Assembly: GCA_965229625.1 (NCBI GenBank)
Contig: CBDDJJ010000001.1
Coordinates: 1,302,001-1,366,000 of the forward strand
Origin: JANQIO01 sp965229625
GTDB taxonomy: Bacteria; Pseudomonadota; Gammaproteobacteria; Pseudomonadales; Halieaceae
Direction: 5' to 3'
Length of the DNA stretch: 64,000 nt
Program-made: the position numbers and the translations under genes
Shown: positions 8,841-17,684 of the stretch, in pieces
Layout: each line of letters starts with the position of its first letter
How positions within the stretch are numbered: the stretch's first letter is position 1
The notes under the pieces: generated by a model
Seen by the model: only the letters and a program-made list of their open reading frames with translations
Told to the model about the DNA's origin: nothing
The model's database searches: none

Positions 8841-10631
8841 ATGCCCCTCCTGCTCCGCTTCGCGCTGATAATGCTACTGCTGACCGCCTGTTCCGCCTCT
8901 GAACCGCCCACCGCGGATTCCACGTCCGCTGCCAATACCGAACCGAATGCCGATGCGCAGCTCAAGGCTCTGTATGAACGGGAGTGGGAATGGCGCCAGG
9001 CCCAGGAGGCACAGATACGCGATACCGAGGGTGAGTGGGTGGACGCCGACCATCTGCCGGATGTGTCGGCCGAGGCCTACGCCGAACGGCTGGCCTACTG
9101 GGATGACGCCCTGGCCGAACTGGCTGCCATTCCCCGCGATGAGTTGAGCGCCGAGGAGCGCATCAACGCCGCGGTGTTCGAGCAGATCGTCACCACGCTG
9201 GCCAGTGATGCCCGCTACCGCACCTACGAGGCGCCGCTCAACTCCGACACCTTCTTCTGGGGCGGGCTGCACCCCCAGGCTTCGGGCTTTGCAGACCTCG
9301 CGGCCTATAAACGCTACCTCGGGCGCCTCTACGACCTGCCGCGGTACTTCGAACAGAACAAGGCCAATATGCGCGCTGGGCTGGCGCGGGGTTACACGCC
9401 GCCGGCCATCACCCTGGCGGGGCGCGATGGCTCGATCCAGGCCTACACCGCAGCCGGTCGCGACAATCCCTTCGCCGTGCCGCTGGCGCACTTCCCGGCC
9501 AACATGACCGGCGAGGAACAGCAGCGCATGACCGAGGAGGTACTGGCGGCTATCGATGACTCCGTGGTGCCTGCCTACACTGAGCTGCTGACATTCATGC
9601 GCCGCGAGTACCTACCCAAAGCGCGTGCAGAACTGGCAGCCCGGGACCTGCCTGACGGCGAGGCCTTCTACCAGGCCCAGATTCGCGGCTTTACCACCCT
9701 GGATCTCACGCCCCAGCAGATTCACGACAAGGGCCTGGCTGAGGTGGCGCGCATCAAGGCCGAGATGCAGGCCATCCTGGTGGAGGTGGAGTTCCCGGGT
9801 GAGCTGCCCGAGTTCTTCGAGTTCCTGCGCACCGACCCGCAGTTCTACGCCAAAACCCCGGATGAGCTGATGGGTGTGTCCGCCTACGTCGACAAGCGCA
9901 TGGCCGCCCAGCTCGACAAGGTGCTGGGCTTCCTGCCCCGCAAGCGCCACACCATCGCGCCGGTGCCGGATGCCATCGCGCCGATCTATACCGGCGGCCG
10001 TGGCGGCTACGGCCGCTGCCTGATGAACACCTACAACCTGCCGGCACGGCCGCTATACACGCTGCCCGCCCTGACCCTGCACGAGTGCTCGCCGGGCCAC
10101 TCCCTGCAGGCCGCCATTTCCCGGGAGGCACCAGGGGAAATTCCCGAGTTCCGGGCCTATAACTACTTCTCCGGCTACGGTGAGGGCTGGGGCCTGTACA
10201 CGGAATGGCTGGGCGGTGAGATGGGCATCTACCGCACCCCCTACGAGCGCTTCGGCCAACTCACCTACGAGATGTGGCGCGCCTGCCGGCTGGTCATCGA
10301 CACCGGCGTACACCAGTTCGGCTGGAGCCGCGAACAGGCCCAGGCCTACCTGCGCGACAACGCCGCCATGTCAGAGCACGAGATCACCACCGAGATCGAC
10401 CGCTACATCTCCTGGCCCGGGCAGGCACTGGCCTACAAGCTGGGGGAAATGTTGATCCGCGAGAAACGCGCCAAGGCGGAAGATACCCTGGGCACCGACT
10501 TCGACCAGCGCTACTTCCACGACAAGATTCTCGGCCTGCGCTCGGTACCCCTGTGGGTGCTGGAAGATGAACTGGATGCCTGGATCGCGGCCGGTGGCCC
10601 GGACCCCTACGAGGGCGTCAGCTTCAACTAG
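8841..10631 (+). CDS. DUF885-family lipoprotein, predicted metallopeptidase
   Basis: A 596-residue DUF885 protein, a family with a gluzincin-like metallopeptidase signature. The ATG at 8841 is chosen because it gives a lipoprotein signal peptide with lipobox LTAC and the lipidated Cys at residue 17; an upstream in-frame ATG at 8634 would bury this signal. The presumed zinc motif HECSPGH is at about 414-420, and a later GEGWGLYTEW with E448 fits the third ligand. Many DUF885 proteins are secreted and this one should be membrane-anchored in the periplasm or outer membrane. Substrate unknown. Confidence 0.85.
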   Translation: MPLLLRFALIMLLLTACSASEPPTADSTSAANTEPNADAQLKALYEREWEWRQAQEAQIRDTEGEWVDADHLPDVSAEAYAERLAYWDDALAELAAIPRDELSAEERINAAVFEQIVTTLASDARYRTYEAPLNSDTFFWGGLHPQASGFADLAAYKRYLGRLYDLPRYFEQNKANMRAGLARGYTPPAITLAGRDGSIQAYTAAGRDNPFAVPLAHFPANMTGEEQQRMTEEVLAAIDDSVVPAYTELLTFMRREYLPKARAELAARDLPDGEAFYQAQIRGFTTLDLTPQQIHDKGLAEVARIKAEMQAILVEVEFPGELPEFFEFLRTDPQFYAKTPDELMGVSAYVDKRMAAQLDKVLGFLPRKRHTIAPVPDAIAPIYTGGRGGYGRCLMNTYNLPARPLYTLPALTLHECSPGHSLQAAISREAPGEIPEFRAYNYFSGYGEGWGLYTEWLGGEMGIYRTPYERFGQLTYEMWRACRLVIDTGVHQFGWSREQAQAYLRDNAAMSEHEITTEIDRYISWPGQALAYKLGEMLIREKRAKAEDTLGTDFDQRYFHDKILGLRSVPLWVLEDELDAWIAAGGPDPYEGVSFN

Positions 10632-10693
10632 CAGGCCAGCGGACTTGGTTCTTCCCTCGCCAGTGACAGCCCACCCATGAGCAACGTGCCACC

Positions 10694-11236
10694 ATGAACA
10701 AATTCGAGTTCATTGCTGTCCTGCTGTCCATCATCTTCGGCCTGGGGCTGACAAGCCTGCTGTCCGGGCTGCTACAGGCGTTCATCAGGCGCGAGCTCAC
10801 CGATACCCGCTTTGCCTGGTCGATCGTCGTTGGCACGATCCTGCTGCTGGACTGGTGGACCCTGTTTCGATGGAGCGATCACGCGCCCTGGCGCTTCCAT
10901 GAGTTTCTCTATCTCGTGGCCTGGTCGACGGTGCACTACCTGATGGCGGTGTCGCTGTTTCCCTACAAATTCCTGACCGACCAGTCCGAAGAATTGCAAC
11001 GCAAATTCCTGCTCGCCTCCGTGCTGGCGATGTGCGTGATGGATGTTGGGGACAAGCTGGTGCAGGGGGCCTTGTTCGAACCCTGGTACTACCCGGTCAT
11101 GATCCTCTATATCTCCACTCTGACCGCCATGCCGCTGGTCATACCCAAGCCCCAGGTGATGCGCGCCAGCGGGTGGTTGCTCGCTGTCAGCGTCCTGGCA
11201 TGGGCGGTCAGCGTGCGGAGCACCCTGGCCAGCTAG
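10694..11236 (+). CDS. Hypothetical multi-pass membrane protein
   Basis: A 180-residue protein I do not recognise by family. It has about five or six hydrophobic helices: FEFIAVLLSIIFGLGLTSLL at the N-terminus, SIVVGTILLLDWWTLF, a tyrosine- and tryptophan-rich loop WRFHEFLYLVAWSTVHYLM, then FLLASVLAMCVMDVG, MILYISTLTAMPLV and a final ASGWLLAVSVLAWAV. No catalytic motif is seen. It follows the DUF885 lipoprotein by 62 bp on the same strand and converges on the second P450. Confidence 0.7.
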   Translation: MNKFEFIAVLLSIIFGLGLTSLLSGLLQAFIRRELTDTRFAWSIVVGTILLLDWWTLFRWSDHAPWRFHEFLYLVAWSTVHYLMAVSLFPYKFLTDQSEELQRKFLLASVLAMCVMDVGDKLVQGALFEPWYYPVMILYISTLTAMPLVIPKPQVMRASGWLLAVSVLAWAVSVRSTLAS

Positions 11237-11257
11237 TCGATACTGCTCTAGCGCGGC

Positions 11258-12574
11258 CTAGACCGCCGATTGAAGGTAGGCTCGCTCTTCCCCCGCACAA
11301 AAGCGAACCAGCAACCTGTCCGGCCCCCGCACCAGGGCGTTCTGGGCCCAGGGTGGGTCGCGGTCGATGAGGTCGAGGGAATCGAAGCGGTCGAGGATGG
11401 CGTTGAAGGCGATCTTCGCTTCCAGCCTGGCCAGGGCGAGGCCCAGGCAGAGGTGGATGCCGTGGCCGAAGGCCACATGATTGATCTCCTCGCGGGTGAT
11501 ATCGAACAGGCCCGGGTTGGAGTTGGCGATCTCGTCGCGGTTGGCGCAGGCCACCATCAACAGCACGAGCTGGTTCTTGCGGATGTGCTTGCCGTAGAAG
11601 GTCATGTCTTCCAGTGCAAAACGCGGGGTGAACTGCACCGGGGCCTCGAAGCGCAGCATCTCCTCAATGGCGTTATCCATCAGGCTGCGGTCGGCGCGTA
11701 GCTTCTCAAGCTGCTCCGGGTGTCGCAGCAGCAGCCAAAGACCTGAGCCGATCAGGCTGGTGGTGGTGAGGTGACCGGCGTTAAGCAACAGGGTGCAGGT
11801 GGAGTACATCTCCTGGGCTGTGAGGCGGTCGCCCGCCTCTTCCGCGGCGATAAGCTGGCTGATGATGTCGTCATCCGGCTGCTGGCGCTTCTGCTCGATC
11901 ACGCCTTGCAGGTAGTCCACCAACTCCTCATTGGCGATGGTGGCCTGCTCGATCAGCTCGGGCTCACCCACGGCGGTGATACCCAGCATCTGGTGTGCCC
12001 AGACCCGGAACTGTTCGCGGTCGGCTTCCGGTAGCCCCAGCATCTCGGCGATGACGATGGCCGGCAGCGGCCGCGCCAGGCGCTCGACAATATCCACCTC
12101 GCCCTCGTCTTCGAGCCCGTCCAGGCATTGCGCGACGATGCGCTCGATCCTGGGCGCCAGGGTCTGCACATAGCGGTTGGTGAAGCCCTGACTCACCAGC
12201 CTTCGCAAGCGGGTGTGGTCCGGTGGGTCCAGCACGATCATGGAGGGGCTATCCAGCACCGGCACCGGCCGGCCGTCGGCGGCGGCGCGCAGCACGGTAG
12301 AGAGGAAGCGATTCTTGCGCATGTCGTTGCCGAAACGCGGGTCGCGGGAGGCGGCCTGCACGGCCTCAAAATGGGTGACCAACCAGCCGCGGCTGGCGTA
12401 GGAGCGCACTACCGGCCCGAGCTGGCGCAGGTGACGGTAGCCGGTGTGCGGGTCGCGGCGCGCCTCCTCGATCGTCCTGCCCATATTGCTGCCGCTGACG
12501 TAGCGGTCCAGTAACCGCAACACCACCAGGGCGGCCACGCTGGCCCGGTTAAAAAGCTGATTCTTGAGCGCCAT
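11258..12574 (-). CDS. Cytochrome P450 (second)
   Basis: A 438-residue bacterial P450. The I-helix motif AGHLTTT is at 266-272, ExxR at 305-308 (EMLR), and the heme loop FGHGIHLCLGLALARLE has the axial Cys at 376. The first residues include a hydrophobic stretch (ASVAALVVLRLL) that could be a loose membrane contact. The ATG at 12574 is preferred to a TTG one codon earlier; neither has a strong ribosome site. It is only distantly similar to the P450 at 1284. It is divergent from the class V aminotransferase gene and has no redox partner gene beside it. Confidence 0.92.
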   Translation of the reverse strand: MALKNQLFNRASVAALVVLRLLDRYVSGSNMGRTIEEARRDPHTGYRHLRQLGPVVRSYASRGWLVTHFEAVQAASRDPRFGNDMRKNRFLSTVLRAAADGRPVPVLDSPSMIVLDPPDHTRLRRLVSQGFTNRYVQTLAPRIERIVAQCLDGLEDEGEVDIVERLARPLPAIVIAEMLGLPEADREQFRVWAHQMLGITAVGEPELIEQATIANEELVDYLQGVIEQKRQQPDDDIISQLIAAEEAGDRLTAQEMYSTCTLLLNAGHLTTTSLIGSGLWLLLRHPEQLEKLRADRSLMDNAIEEMLRFEAPVQFTPRFALEDMTFYGKHIRKNQLVLLMVACANRDEIANSNPGLFDITREEINHVAFGHGIHLCLGLALARLEAKIAFNAILDRFDSLDLIDRDPPWAQNALVRGPDRLLVRFCAGEERAYLQSAV

Positions 12575-12674
12575 CAAATAAGTGTAGTGAAAGCGGGTGA
12601 AAAATGGTGTTGGGACATTTCCAGCAGGGGCTTTGGTGGTATCTTGGCGCCGATTGCATTTCGAATCTCGCGCT

Positions 12675-13934
12675 ATGTCACTCGATCGCTCTCTCGACGT
12701 TTCCCTCGACCTTGAGTACGTCCGCTCCCAGTTTCCCCAGTGTTCCGACTACCCGGATGTCGTGTTCTGCAGCAATGCCGGCGGCAGCTTCGTGGCCGCC
12801 CCGGTAATTGACCTGCTCAACCACTACAACAGTCACACGCGGGTACAGCCCTATTCCGGTTTCTCCCCCTCCCGGGAGGCGGGAGAGGCCATGGACCGGG
12901 CCAAGGCCAACTGGGCCGCGGCCCTCAATGTGGATGCAGGTGAACTGACCCTGGGGCCCTCTACTTCCGCCAACAGCTACGTGATGGCCCAGGCGATGGG
13001 TGCACACTGGGACCCGCGGGACGAGATCATCATCTGCCAGCAGGACCACGAGGCAAATATCGGCGCCTGGTTGCGCAAGGCCGAGGAACAGGGTGCGACT
13101 GTCTGTGAATGGGCGGTGGATCCCGAGACCGGCATGCTGGACCCGGAAGACCTGTACCGGCTGCTGAATGACAACACCCGCTGGGTGTTCTTCACCCACT
13201 GCTCCAACCTGATGGGCACGGTAAACCCGGTGGCGGAAATCACCCGCCAAATCCATGCCCGCAGCCCGGCGAAGGTGTGCGTGGACGCTGTGTCCTACGC
13301 GCCCCACCACATCCCTGACGTGCAGGCGCTGGGCGTGGATATGTACATGTTCAGCCTGTACAAGGTCTACGGCCCCCACCAGGGCCTGCTCTACGTGAAG
13401 GAAGACCTTTCCGAGGAACTCGCCGGCCAGGGCCACTACTTCAACCGCGAAGACCCGGCCAAGCGCTACAATCCCGCCGGCCCCCAGCACGGGCAGATTG
13501 CCGCCTGCCAGGGCGTGCTCGACTACCTGGAGAACCTGCACGTCCACCACGGTGGCAGCACGGCAGACAAGCGGGCGGCGCGCAGCGCGGCCCTGTACGA
13601 CCTGATCACCAAACAGGAGCGGGCGCTGGCGGAACCGCTGCTCGACTACCTGGACAACTCCGGCAAGGTGCAGCTGCTCGGCAAACGCCACTGCCGCGAC
13701 GGCGACCGCGCGCCCACCATCGCCTTCCGGCCGGTGGCCCACAGCTCAGCGGCGGTGGCCGCCGCCCTGCAGGCTGACGGCATCGGCACCGAGAACGGGG
13801 ATTTCTACGCCCCAAGGGCGCTCGAGGCGATGGAGATCGACCCGGCCGATGGCGTGGTGCGCATCTCGCTGCTGCACTACAACACGCTGGCGGAAGTCGA
13901 CCGTATCCTGGCGGCGCTTGATCGAGCCCTGTAG
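12675..13934 (+). CDS. Cysteine desulfurase-like class V aminotransferase
   Basis: A 419-residue PLP enzyme of aminotransferase class V resembling the cysteine desulfurase-like TIGR01976 family. Seen are the substrate-loop glycines NAGGSF near 34-39, QDHEANIG around 123-130, the PLP-aspartate in VCVDAVSYAPH (D204) and the Schiff-base lysine in SLYKVYGPH (K230). The active-site cysteine loop of true IscS/SufS is not obvious, so desulfurase activity is uncertain. ATG 12675 is used; an in-frame upstream start would add 26 unlikely residues. The gene ends inside a 21-bp tandem repeat that contains its stop codon. Confidence 0.85.
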   Translation: MSLDRSLDVSLDLEYVRSQFPQCSDYPDVVFCSNAGGSFVAAPVIDLLNHYNSHTRVQPYSGFSPSREAGEAMDRAKANWAAALNVDAGELTLGPSTSANSYVMAQAMGAHWDPRDEIIICQQDHEANIGAWLRKAEEQGATVCEWAVDPETGMLDPEDLYRLLNDNTRWVFFTHCSNLMGTVNPVAEITRQIHARSPAKVCVDAVSYAPHHIPDVQALGVDMYMFSLYKVYGPHQGLLYVKEDLSEELAGQGHYFNREDPAKRYNPAGPQHGQIAACQGVLDYLENLHVHHGGSTADKRAARSAALYDLITKQERALAEPLLDYLDNSGKVQLLGKRHCRDGDRAPTIAFRPVAHSSAAVAAALQADGIGTENGDFYAPRALEAMEIDPADGVVRISLLHYNTLAEVDRILAALDRAL

Positions 13935-13973
13935 GCACTTAAACGAGCGCTGTAGGCACTTAAACGAGCGCTG
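13923..13973 (+). repeat. 21-bp tandem repeat spanning the stop codon
   Basis: Copies at 13923-13943 and 13944-13964 plus a 9-bp partial copy to 13973. The unit holds the last two sense codons and the TAG of the class V aminotransferase gene, so the stop occurs in each complete unit; 21 bp keeps the frame. Confidence 0.85.
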
Positions 13974-14032
13974 GCACCGAAACCGTCTATCCTGCATACG
14001 ACATTCTTCACTCGGCAGGAGCATTCACTTCG

Positions 14033-14401
14033 ATGATCGACTTCGACAACAAGACCGTTTTCAAACTCAAGCAGGACGACGACTACAGCGACAAGGTGCG
14101 CGACCTGCTGCTGGACGACGAAAACATCGTCGATGCCTTCAAGACCATGCGCGACGGCGTGGTGTTTACCAGCAAGCGCATCATCGTGGTGAACGTGCAG
14201 GGTGTGACCGGCAGCAAGAAGGATTTCACCTCCCTGCCCTATAGCAAGATCATCGCCTACTCCATCGAAACCTCGGGCACGCTGGACCTAGACTGCGAGC
14301 TGGAGCTCTACTTCTCGGCCATCGGCAAGGTGAAGTTTGAATTCAGCGGCAAGACCAACATGGCGGAGATCTCCCGGGTCATCTCAACCCACGTCCTGTA
14401 A
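14033..14401 (+). CDS. PH domain-containing protein
   Basis: A 122-residue protein matching the bacterial pleckstrin-homology-like family (bPH_1, formerly DUF1696). The typical pattern is present: LLLDDENIVDAFKTMRDGVV, then FTSKRIIVVNVQGVTGSKKD, SLPYSKIIAYSIET and a beta strand LDCELELYF. The family forms ring oligomers of unknown function. The ATG has GCAGGAG eleven bases upstream. No signal peptide or membrane helix, so it is cytoplasmic. It sits between the class V aminotransferase and a convergent diguanylate cyclase. Confidence 0.85.
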   Translation: MIDFDNKTVFKLKQDDDYSDKVRDLLLDDENIVDAFKTMRDGVVFTSKRIIVVNVQGVTGSKKDFTSLPYSKIIAYSIETSGTLDLDCELELYFSAIGKVKFEFSGKTNMAEISRVISTHVL

Positions 14402-14410
14402 AAAATCTGC

Positions 14411-16225
14411 CTAGAGCATCTCGGCGGTCTTGAGCTGATTGCGGCCGCCGCGTTTGGCGGTATACAGCGCATCGTCGGCGCGCTTGCTGGCCTTCTTGAT
14501 GGTGTCCTCCGCGGTGACCTTGGTGAGGCCAATGCTCACGGTGACGGAGATCTGCTTGTCTTCATCTTCCAGCGGTGAACTGGCGATGCGCTGGCGCAAT
14601 TCCTCCAGCCTGGCGCGCGCGCCGCTGACCTTCTGTGTGGGTAGCAGCATGGCGAACTCCTCTCCTCCGATCCGTGCCACCGTATCCGTGGCGCGCAGCT
14701 CCTTCTCCAGCACCCTGGCGATATTTTTCAGCACCTGGTCACCGCCGTCGTGGCCGTGGCTGTCATTGATAGACTTGAAGAAATCGATATCCAGTAGCGC
14801 CAGGCACAGGCCCTCGCCACCACGTTTCAGGCGCTCGATTTCCTTGCTGAATATCTCGTTGAAGGCGCGCCGGTTCTTGAGGCCAGTCAGGCCGTCGGTC
14901 GTGGCCTGCTGGGCGAGCCTGGCATTGGCCAGGGTCAGTTCCTCGGTACGCTCCTGCACGCGCTCCTCCAGCCGGTAGGTGAGGGCTTCACTTTCGGCCA
15001 GCGCGGTCAGGTAGCGCCGGTTCATGTCCATGGTCTGCAGCAGCGCAAACAGCAGGAATCCGTAGTTGGACATGGAGGGCACCGTGGTGATGCGCAGGGC
15101 CAGCATGGCCACGTCAAATGCCATCGCACTGACGGCAATCACCAGGCTGGCGAACAGTGAATGGGTGATAGCCCCGCCCTTGCGGACCAGCTTCAGCAGG
15201 TACCATCCCGTCAACATCAGCACAAACAGGCCGTAACCGCGGCTTACGGTACCCCAGCGAATCATCGAGGCGGCATCACCGCTGACCACGCTGCCGGCGA
15301 TGACCGTGAAACACATGGCGCCGGTGAGCGACACCAGCCAGCCGGGCACATCGCGCGGCGCCAGGGCACGCACAAACAACACCCAGATCAGGATAAACAG
15401 CTCCATGGTGTACCAGCCGAACTGCCACTGCAGAAAGTACGTCGTGTCGGGCAACAGCAGTGGCAACAGGCGGGCGCTGTCCAGCATGCGTGCGCACATC
15501 ACCAGCGCGGCCAGGGCAATATACAGTGGCGCCGTATCGTGCCGGCGCGCGCTCCAGAGGCTGAAGTTAACCAGTGCCAGTAGCGCCAGCGCGCCACAGG
15601 AGAAGGCGCCGAACAGCACCTCGGCACGAATCCGGCTTGCAAGAACGTCATGGGTGCCGAGCTGCGGCGGCCGGGTAATGCCGCCGAGGGTCGGGTGCAG
15701 GGTGTTTTCCACGTGAAACACCAGGGTGGTCGTTTCCGCCAGGTCCGGCAGGCGCACCACGCGATCAGTGGCCACTTCAACACTGTCATGGACGGGCTGC
15801 CATTCACCGGCGGCGTCCAGGGCCCATACCCGAAGGTTGCTGTAGCTCTCGCCCAGGCGCAGGTACAGCGGCAGGTCGACAGCCGGCAGTTCCAACTCGA
15901 CCCGGTAGGTGAGCTGTGACCCCAACGGCGCCAGGCCCAGTTGCTGCAGGGCGCGCGTTACCGGCAGCAGTGCCCAATCGGGCCCGGTGAGGAAGTCGGT
16001 GGTGATGGCCTCGGGCAACGGGCCGGAGCGCACTTGCCAGCTGCCGTCGAGGGTGACGGCATCCTCCATCGCCCAGCAGCGAAAATCCCGCTGGCTGCCC
16101 TGCAGATCCGCCAGGCAAGCCGCGTCGCCGGCGGCGGCCGGCCCTGCCCACAGCAGTGCCAACAGCGCCAGGGACGGCGCCAGGCAGCGGAGTGCCCGGC
16201 CTATGCAGTCAATGCCTCCAGACAT
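14411..16225 (-). CDS. Diguanylate cyclase with 7TMR-DISM sensor
   Basis: A 604-residue membrane sensor that should make cyclic di-GMP. A signal peptide (about 1-33) is followed by a periplasmic jelly-roll-like 7TMR-DISM domain (about 50-190, with YRVELELPAVDLPLYLRLGE), seven membrane helices (about 200-395), a short coiled coil (405-440) and a GGDEF domain. The active site is GGEEF at 520-524, with an RxxD product-inhibition site at 511-514. DGLTGLKNRRAF opens the domain as usual. No EAL domain. Convergent with the PH-domain gene, nine bases away. The input ligand is unknown. Confidence 0.93.
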   Translation of the reverse strand: MSGGIDCIGRALRCLAPSLALLALLWAGPAAAGDAACLADLQGSQRDFRCWAMEDAVTLDGSWQVRSGPLPEAITTDFLTGPDWALLPVTRALQQLGLAPLGSQLTYRVELELPAVDLPLYLRLGESYSNLRVWALDAAGEWQPVHDSVEVATDRVVRLPDLAETTTLVFHVENTLHPTLGGITRPPQLGTHDVLASRIRAEVLFGAFSCGALALLALVNFSLWSARRHDTAPLYIALAALVMCARMLDSARLLPLLLPDTTYFLQWQFGWYTMELFILIWVLFVRALAPRDVPGWLVSLTGAMCFTVIAGSVVSGDAASMIRWGTVSRGYGLFVLMLTGWYLLKLVRKGGAITHSLFASLVIAVSAMAFDVAMLALRITTVPSMSNYGFLLFALLQTMDMNRRYLTALAESEALTYRLEERVQERTEELTLANARLAQQATTDGLTGLKNRRAFNEIFSKEIERLKRGGEGLCLALLDIDFFKSINDSHGHDGGDQVLKNIARVLEKELRATDTVARIGGEEFAMLLPTQKVSGARARLEELRQRIASSPLEDEDKQISVTVSIGLTKVTAEDTIKKASKRADDALYTAKRGGRNQLKTAEML

Positions 16226-16352
16226 GGGGCCCAGCTTAAACTAATGCCGGTTTGCCCGACCCGCCACGGGTCACAATCCTGGGATCAATGCATAGATTTG
16301 CACTTCAGGGACTTTTCCCGATTTTCAGCGAAATTCCGCGGATTTTGCCTAC

Positions 16353-17213
16353 TTATTGGGGCTTTTCCAGACGATAACTGTCGCCATCGCTGACTACATG
16401 GCCGCCGGTATAGCCCGCGAAGTGGGTGCCGATGACCAGCGTGGGGGTGTCTGCATGCTCGGCGAACACTGCCCGGCGAGTGGTTTCGGCCTGACCGGGG
16501 TCGTGATCGGCGGCGCTCACCCAGTGCAGGCGCGAGAGCTGGCAGGGGTGGTGCACGATATCGCCGGTGATCAGTGCCCGGGCGCCGCCGGATTCTATCG
16601 CCACACTGACATGACCCGGCGTATGGCCAACGGTGGGTACCAGGCACACCTCGTCACAGACCTGGTGGCTGGTGTCCACCTGGTCTACCAGGCCGGCGTC
16701 GAATACCGGCTGCACCGAGTCGGCAAACACCGCGGCGCTAAATTCCTCGTCGGTATCCCGGTAGTGTTCGAACTCATCCCGGGCCAGCAGGTAGCGGGCG
16801 TTGGGGAAGGTGGGCACCCAGGCGTCATTCACCCGCATGGTGTTCCAGCCCACGTGGTCGACGTGCAGGTGCGTGCACAGCACCACGTCGACCGTTTCAC
16901 GGTCAAAGCCCGCCGCCGCGAAATCCGCCAGGAATTCGGTTTGTAACTGGTGCCAGGCCTTGTAGGGCAGCCGGTCCTTGTCGTTGCCGACACAGGTATC
17001 GACCACGATAGTCATGGCAGGTGTTTCCACCACCAGCGCATGAATACTGAATCGCAGCTTGCCCTGCTCGTCCATGAAGTCCGGGTAGAGCCACTCGATC
17101 TCGCGCACGTTTTCGGGCTTTGCCTCCGGCAGGATCCACTCGCCGCCACCCACGGTTTCCATCACCAGTAACTTGGTGATGGTTACCTCGCCAATCTGCC
17201 AGCGCTGATTCAT
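16353..17213 (-). CDS. Metallo-beta-lactamase-fold hydrolase
   Basis: A 286-residue MBL-fold protein. The metal motif THLHVDH is at 114-120, followed by GHTPGHVSV and LITGDIVHHP, giving the full set of metal ligands. Length and the early WLYPDFMDEQGKLRFSIHALVVET pattern match the quorum-quenching-lactonase-like and ComA/YtnP-like hydrolases, but substrate cannot be assigned. The start overlaps the stop of the upstream ABA4-like gene by four bases, so they are translated together as the last genes of a three-gene operon. Confidence 0.88.
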   Translation of the reverse strand: MNQRWQIGEVTITKLLVMETVGGGEWILPEAKPENVREIEWLYPDFMDEQGKLRFSIHALVVETPAMTIVVDTCVGNDKDRLPYKAWHQLQTEFLADFAAAGFDRETVDVVLCTHLHVDHVGWNTMRVNDAWVPTFPNARYLLARDEFEHYRDTDEEFSAAVFADSVQPVFDAGLVDQVDTSHQVCDEVCLVPTVGHTPGHVSVAIESGGARALITGDIVHHPCQLSRLHWVSAADHDPGQAETTRRAVFAEHADTPTLVIGTHFAGYTGGHVVSDGDSYRLEKPQ

Positions 17214-17656
17214 GCCAGCACCTCATCGAAACGCACCGAGCGCGACACACCGGTGCGTAGCAACAGGTAGAGCATCAGCCCCAGTGGCCCGGCCATCATG
17301 GTGGCGACCAGGAAGGGCAGGGTCAGCCAGTGGTTGATGCCCTGGCGCTTCGCGTCGCGCACAATCCAGGCGCCGATGAACAGATCGAACACCAGGTAGT
17401 GCACCCAGCCGGCGATGACCGCCCAGGGGCTCTGGAACATCTTCATCAGCGACTGGAGGTCAGCAAAGCCCGCACCATCCGCCGGCGGTGGCCCGAAGAA
17501 CAGCGCCCAGGTGTACAGCGGACCCAGCAGCAGCGGAATCCACACCGCATGAATCGCGTACTGGGTCACCCTGTGGTGCGGCAACACCGCCAGCAGCAAC
17601 CACGCGGGAAGCACGCCGATATTGAGGATGGAATAGATCTGGTCGGGGCTCATCAA
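17210..17656 (-). CDS. ABA4-like (DUF4281) membrane protein
   Basis: A 148-residue integral membrane protein resembling the ABA4/DUF4281 family, named after a plant protein required for neoxanthin formation; the bacterial role is unknown. Four hydrophobic segments are visible, with family-like signatures PHHRVTQ and FQSPWAVIAGWVHYLVFDLF. Two adjacent ATG codons start the protein. It lies between two metallo-beta-lactamase genes, 28 bp after one and overlapping the other by four bases. Confidence 0.8.
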   Translation of the reverse strand: MMSPDQIYSILNIGVLPAWLLLAVLPHHRVTQYAIHAVWIPLLLGPLYTWALFFGPPPADGAGFADLQSLMKMFQSPWAVIAGWVHYLVFDLFIGAWIVRDAKRQGINHWLTLPFLVATMMAGPLGLMLYLLLRTGVSRSVRFDEVLA

Positions 17657-17684
17657 GGGCTCCAGTCGTCGTTTTCAAAAGGAA

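Noticed and set aside
12678..13742. 354-codon minus-strand frame opposite the class V aminotransferase
   Set aside because: Val/His-rich antisense shadow; the plus frame contains the PLP lysine and other conserved motifs.
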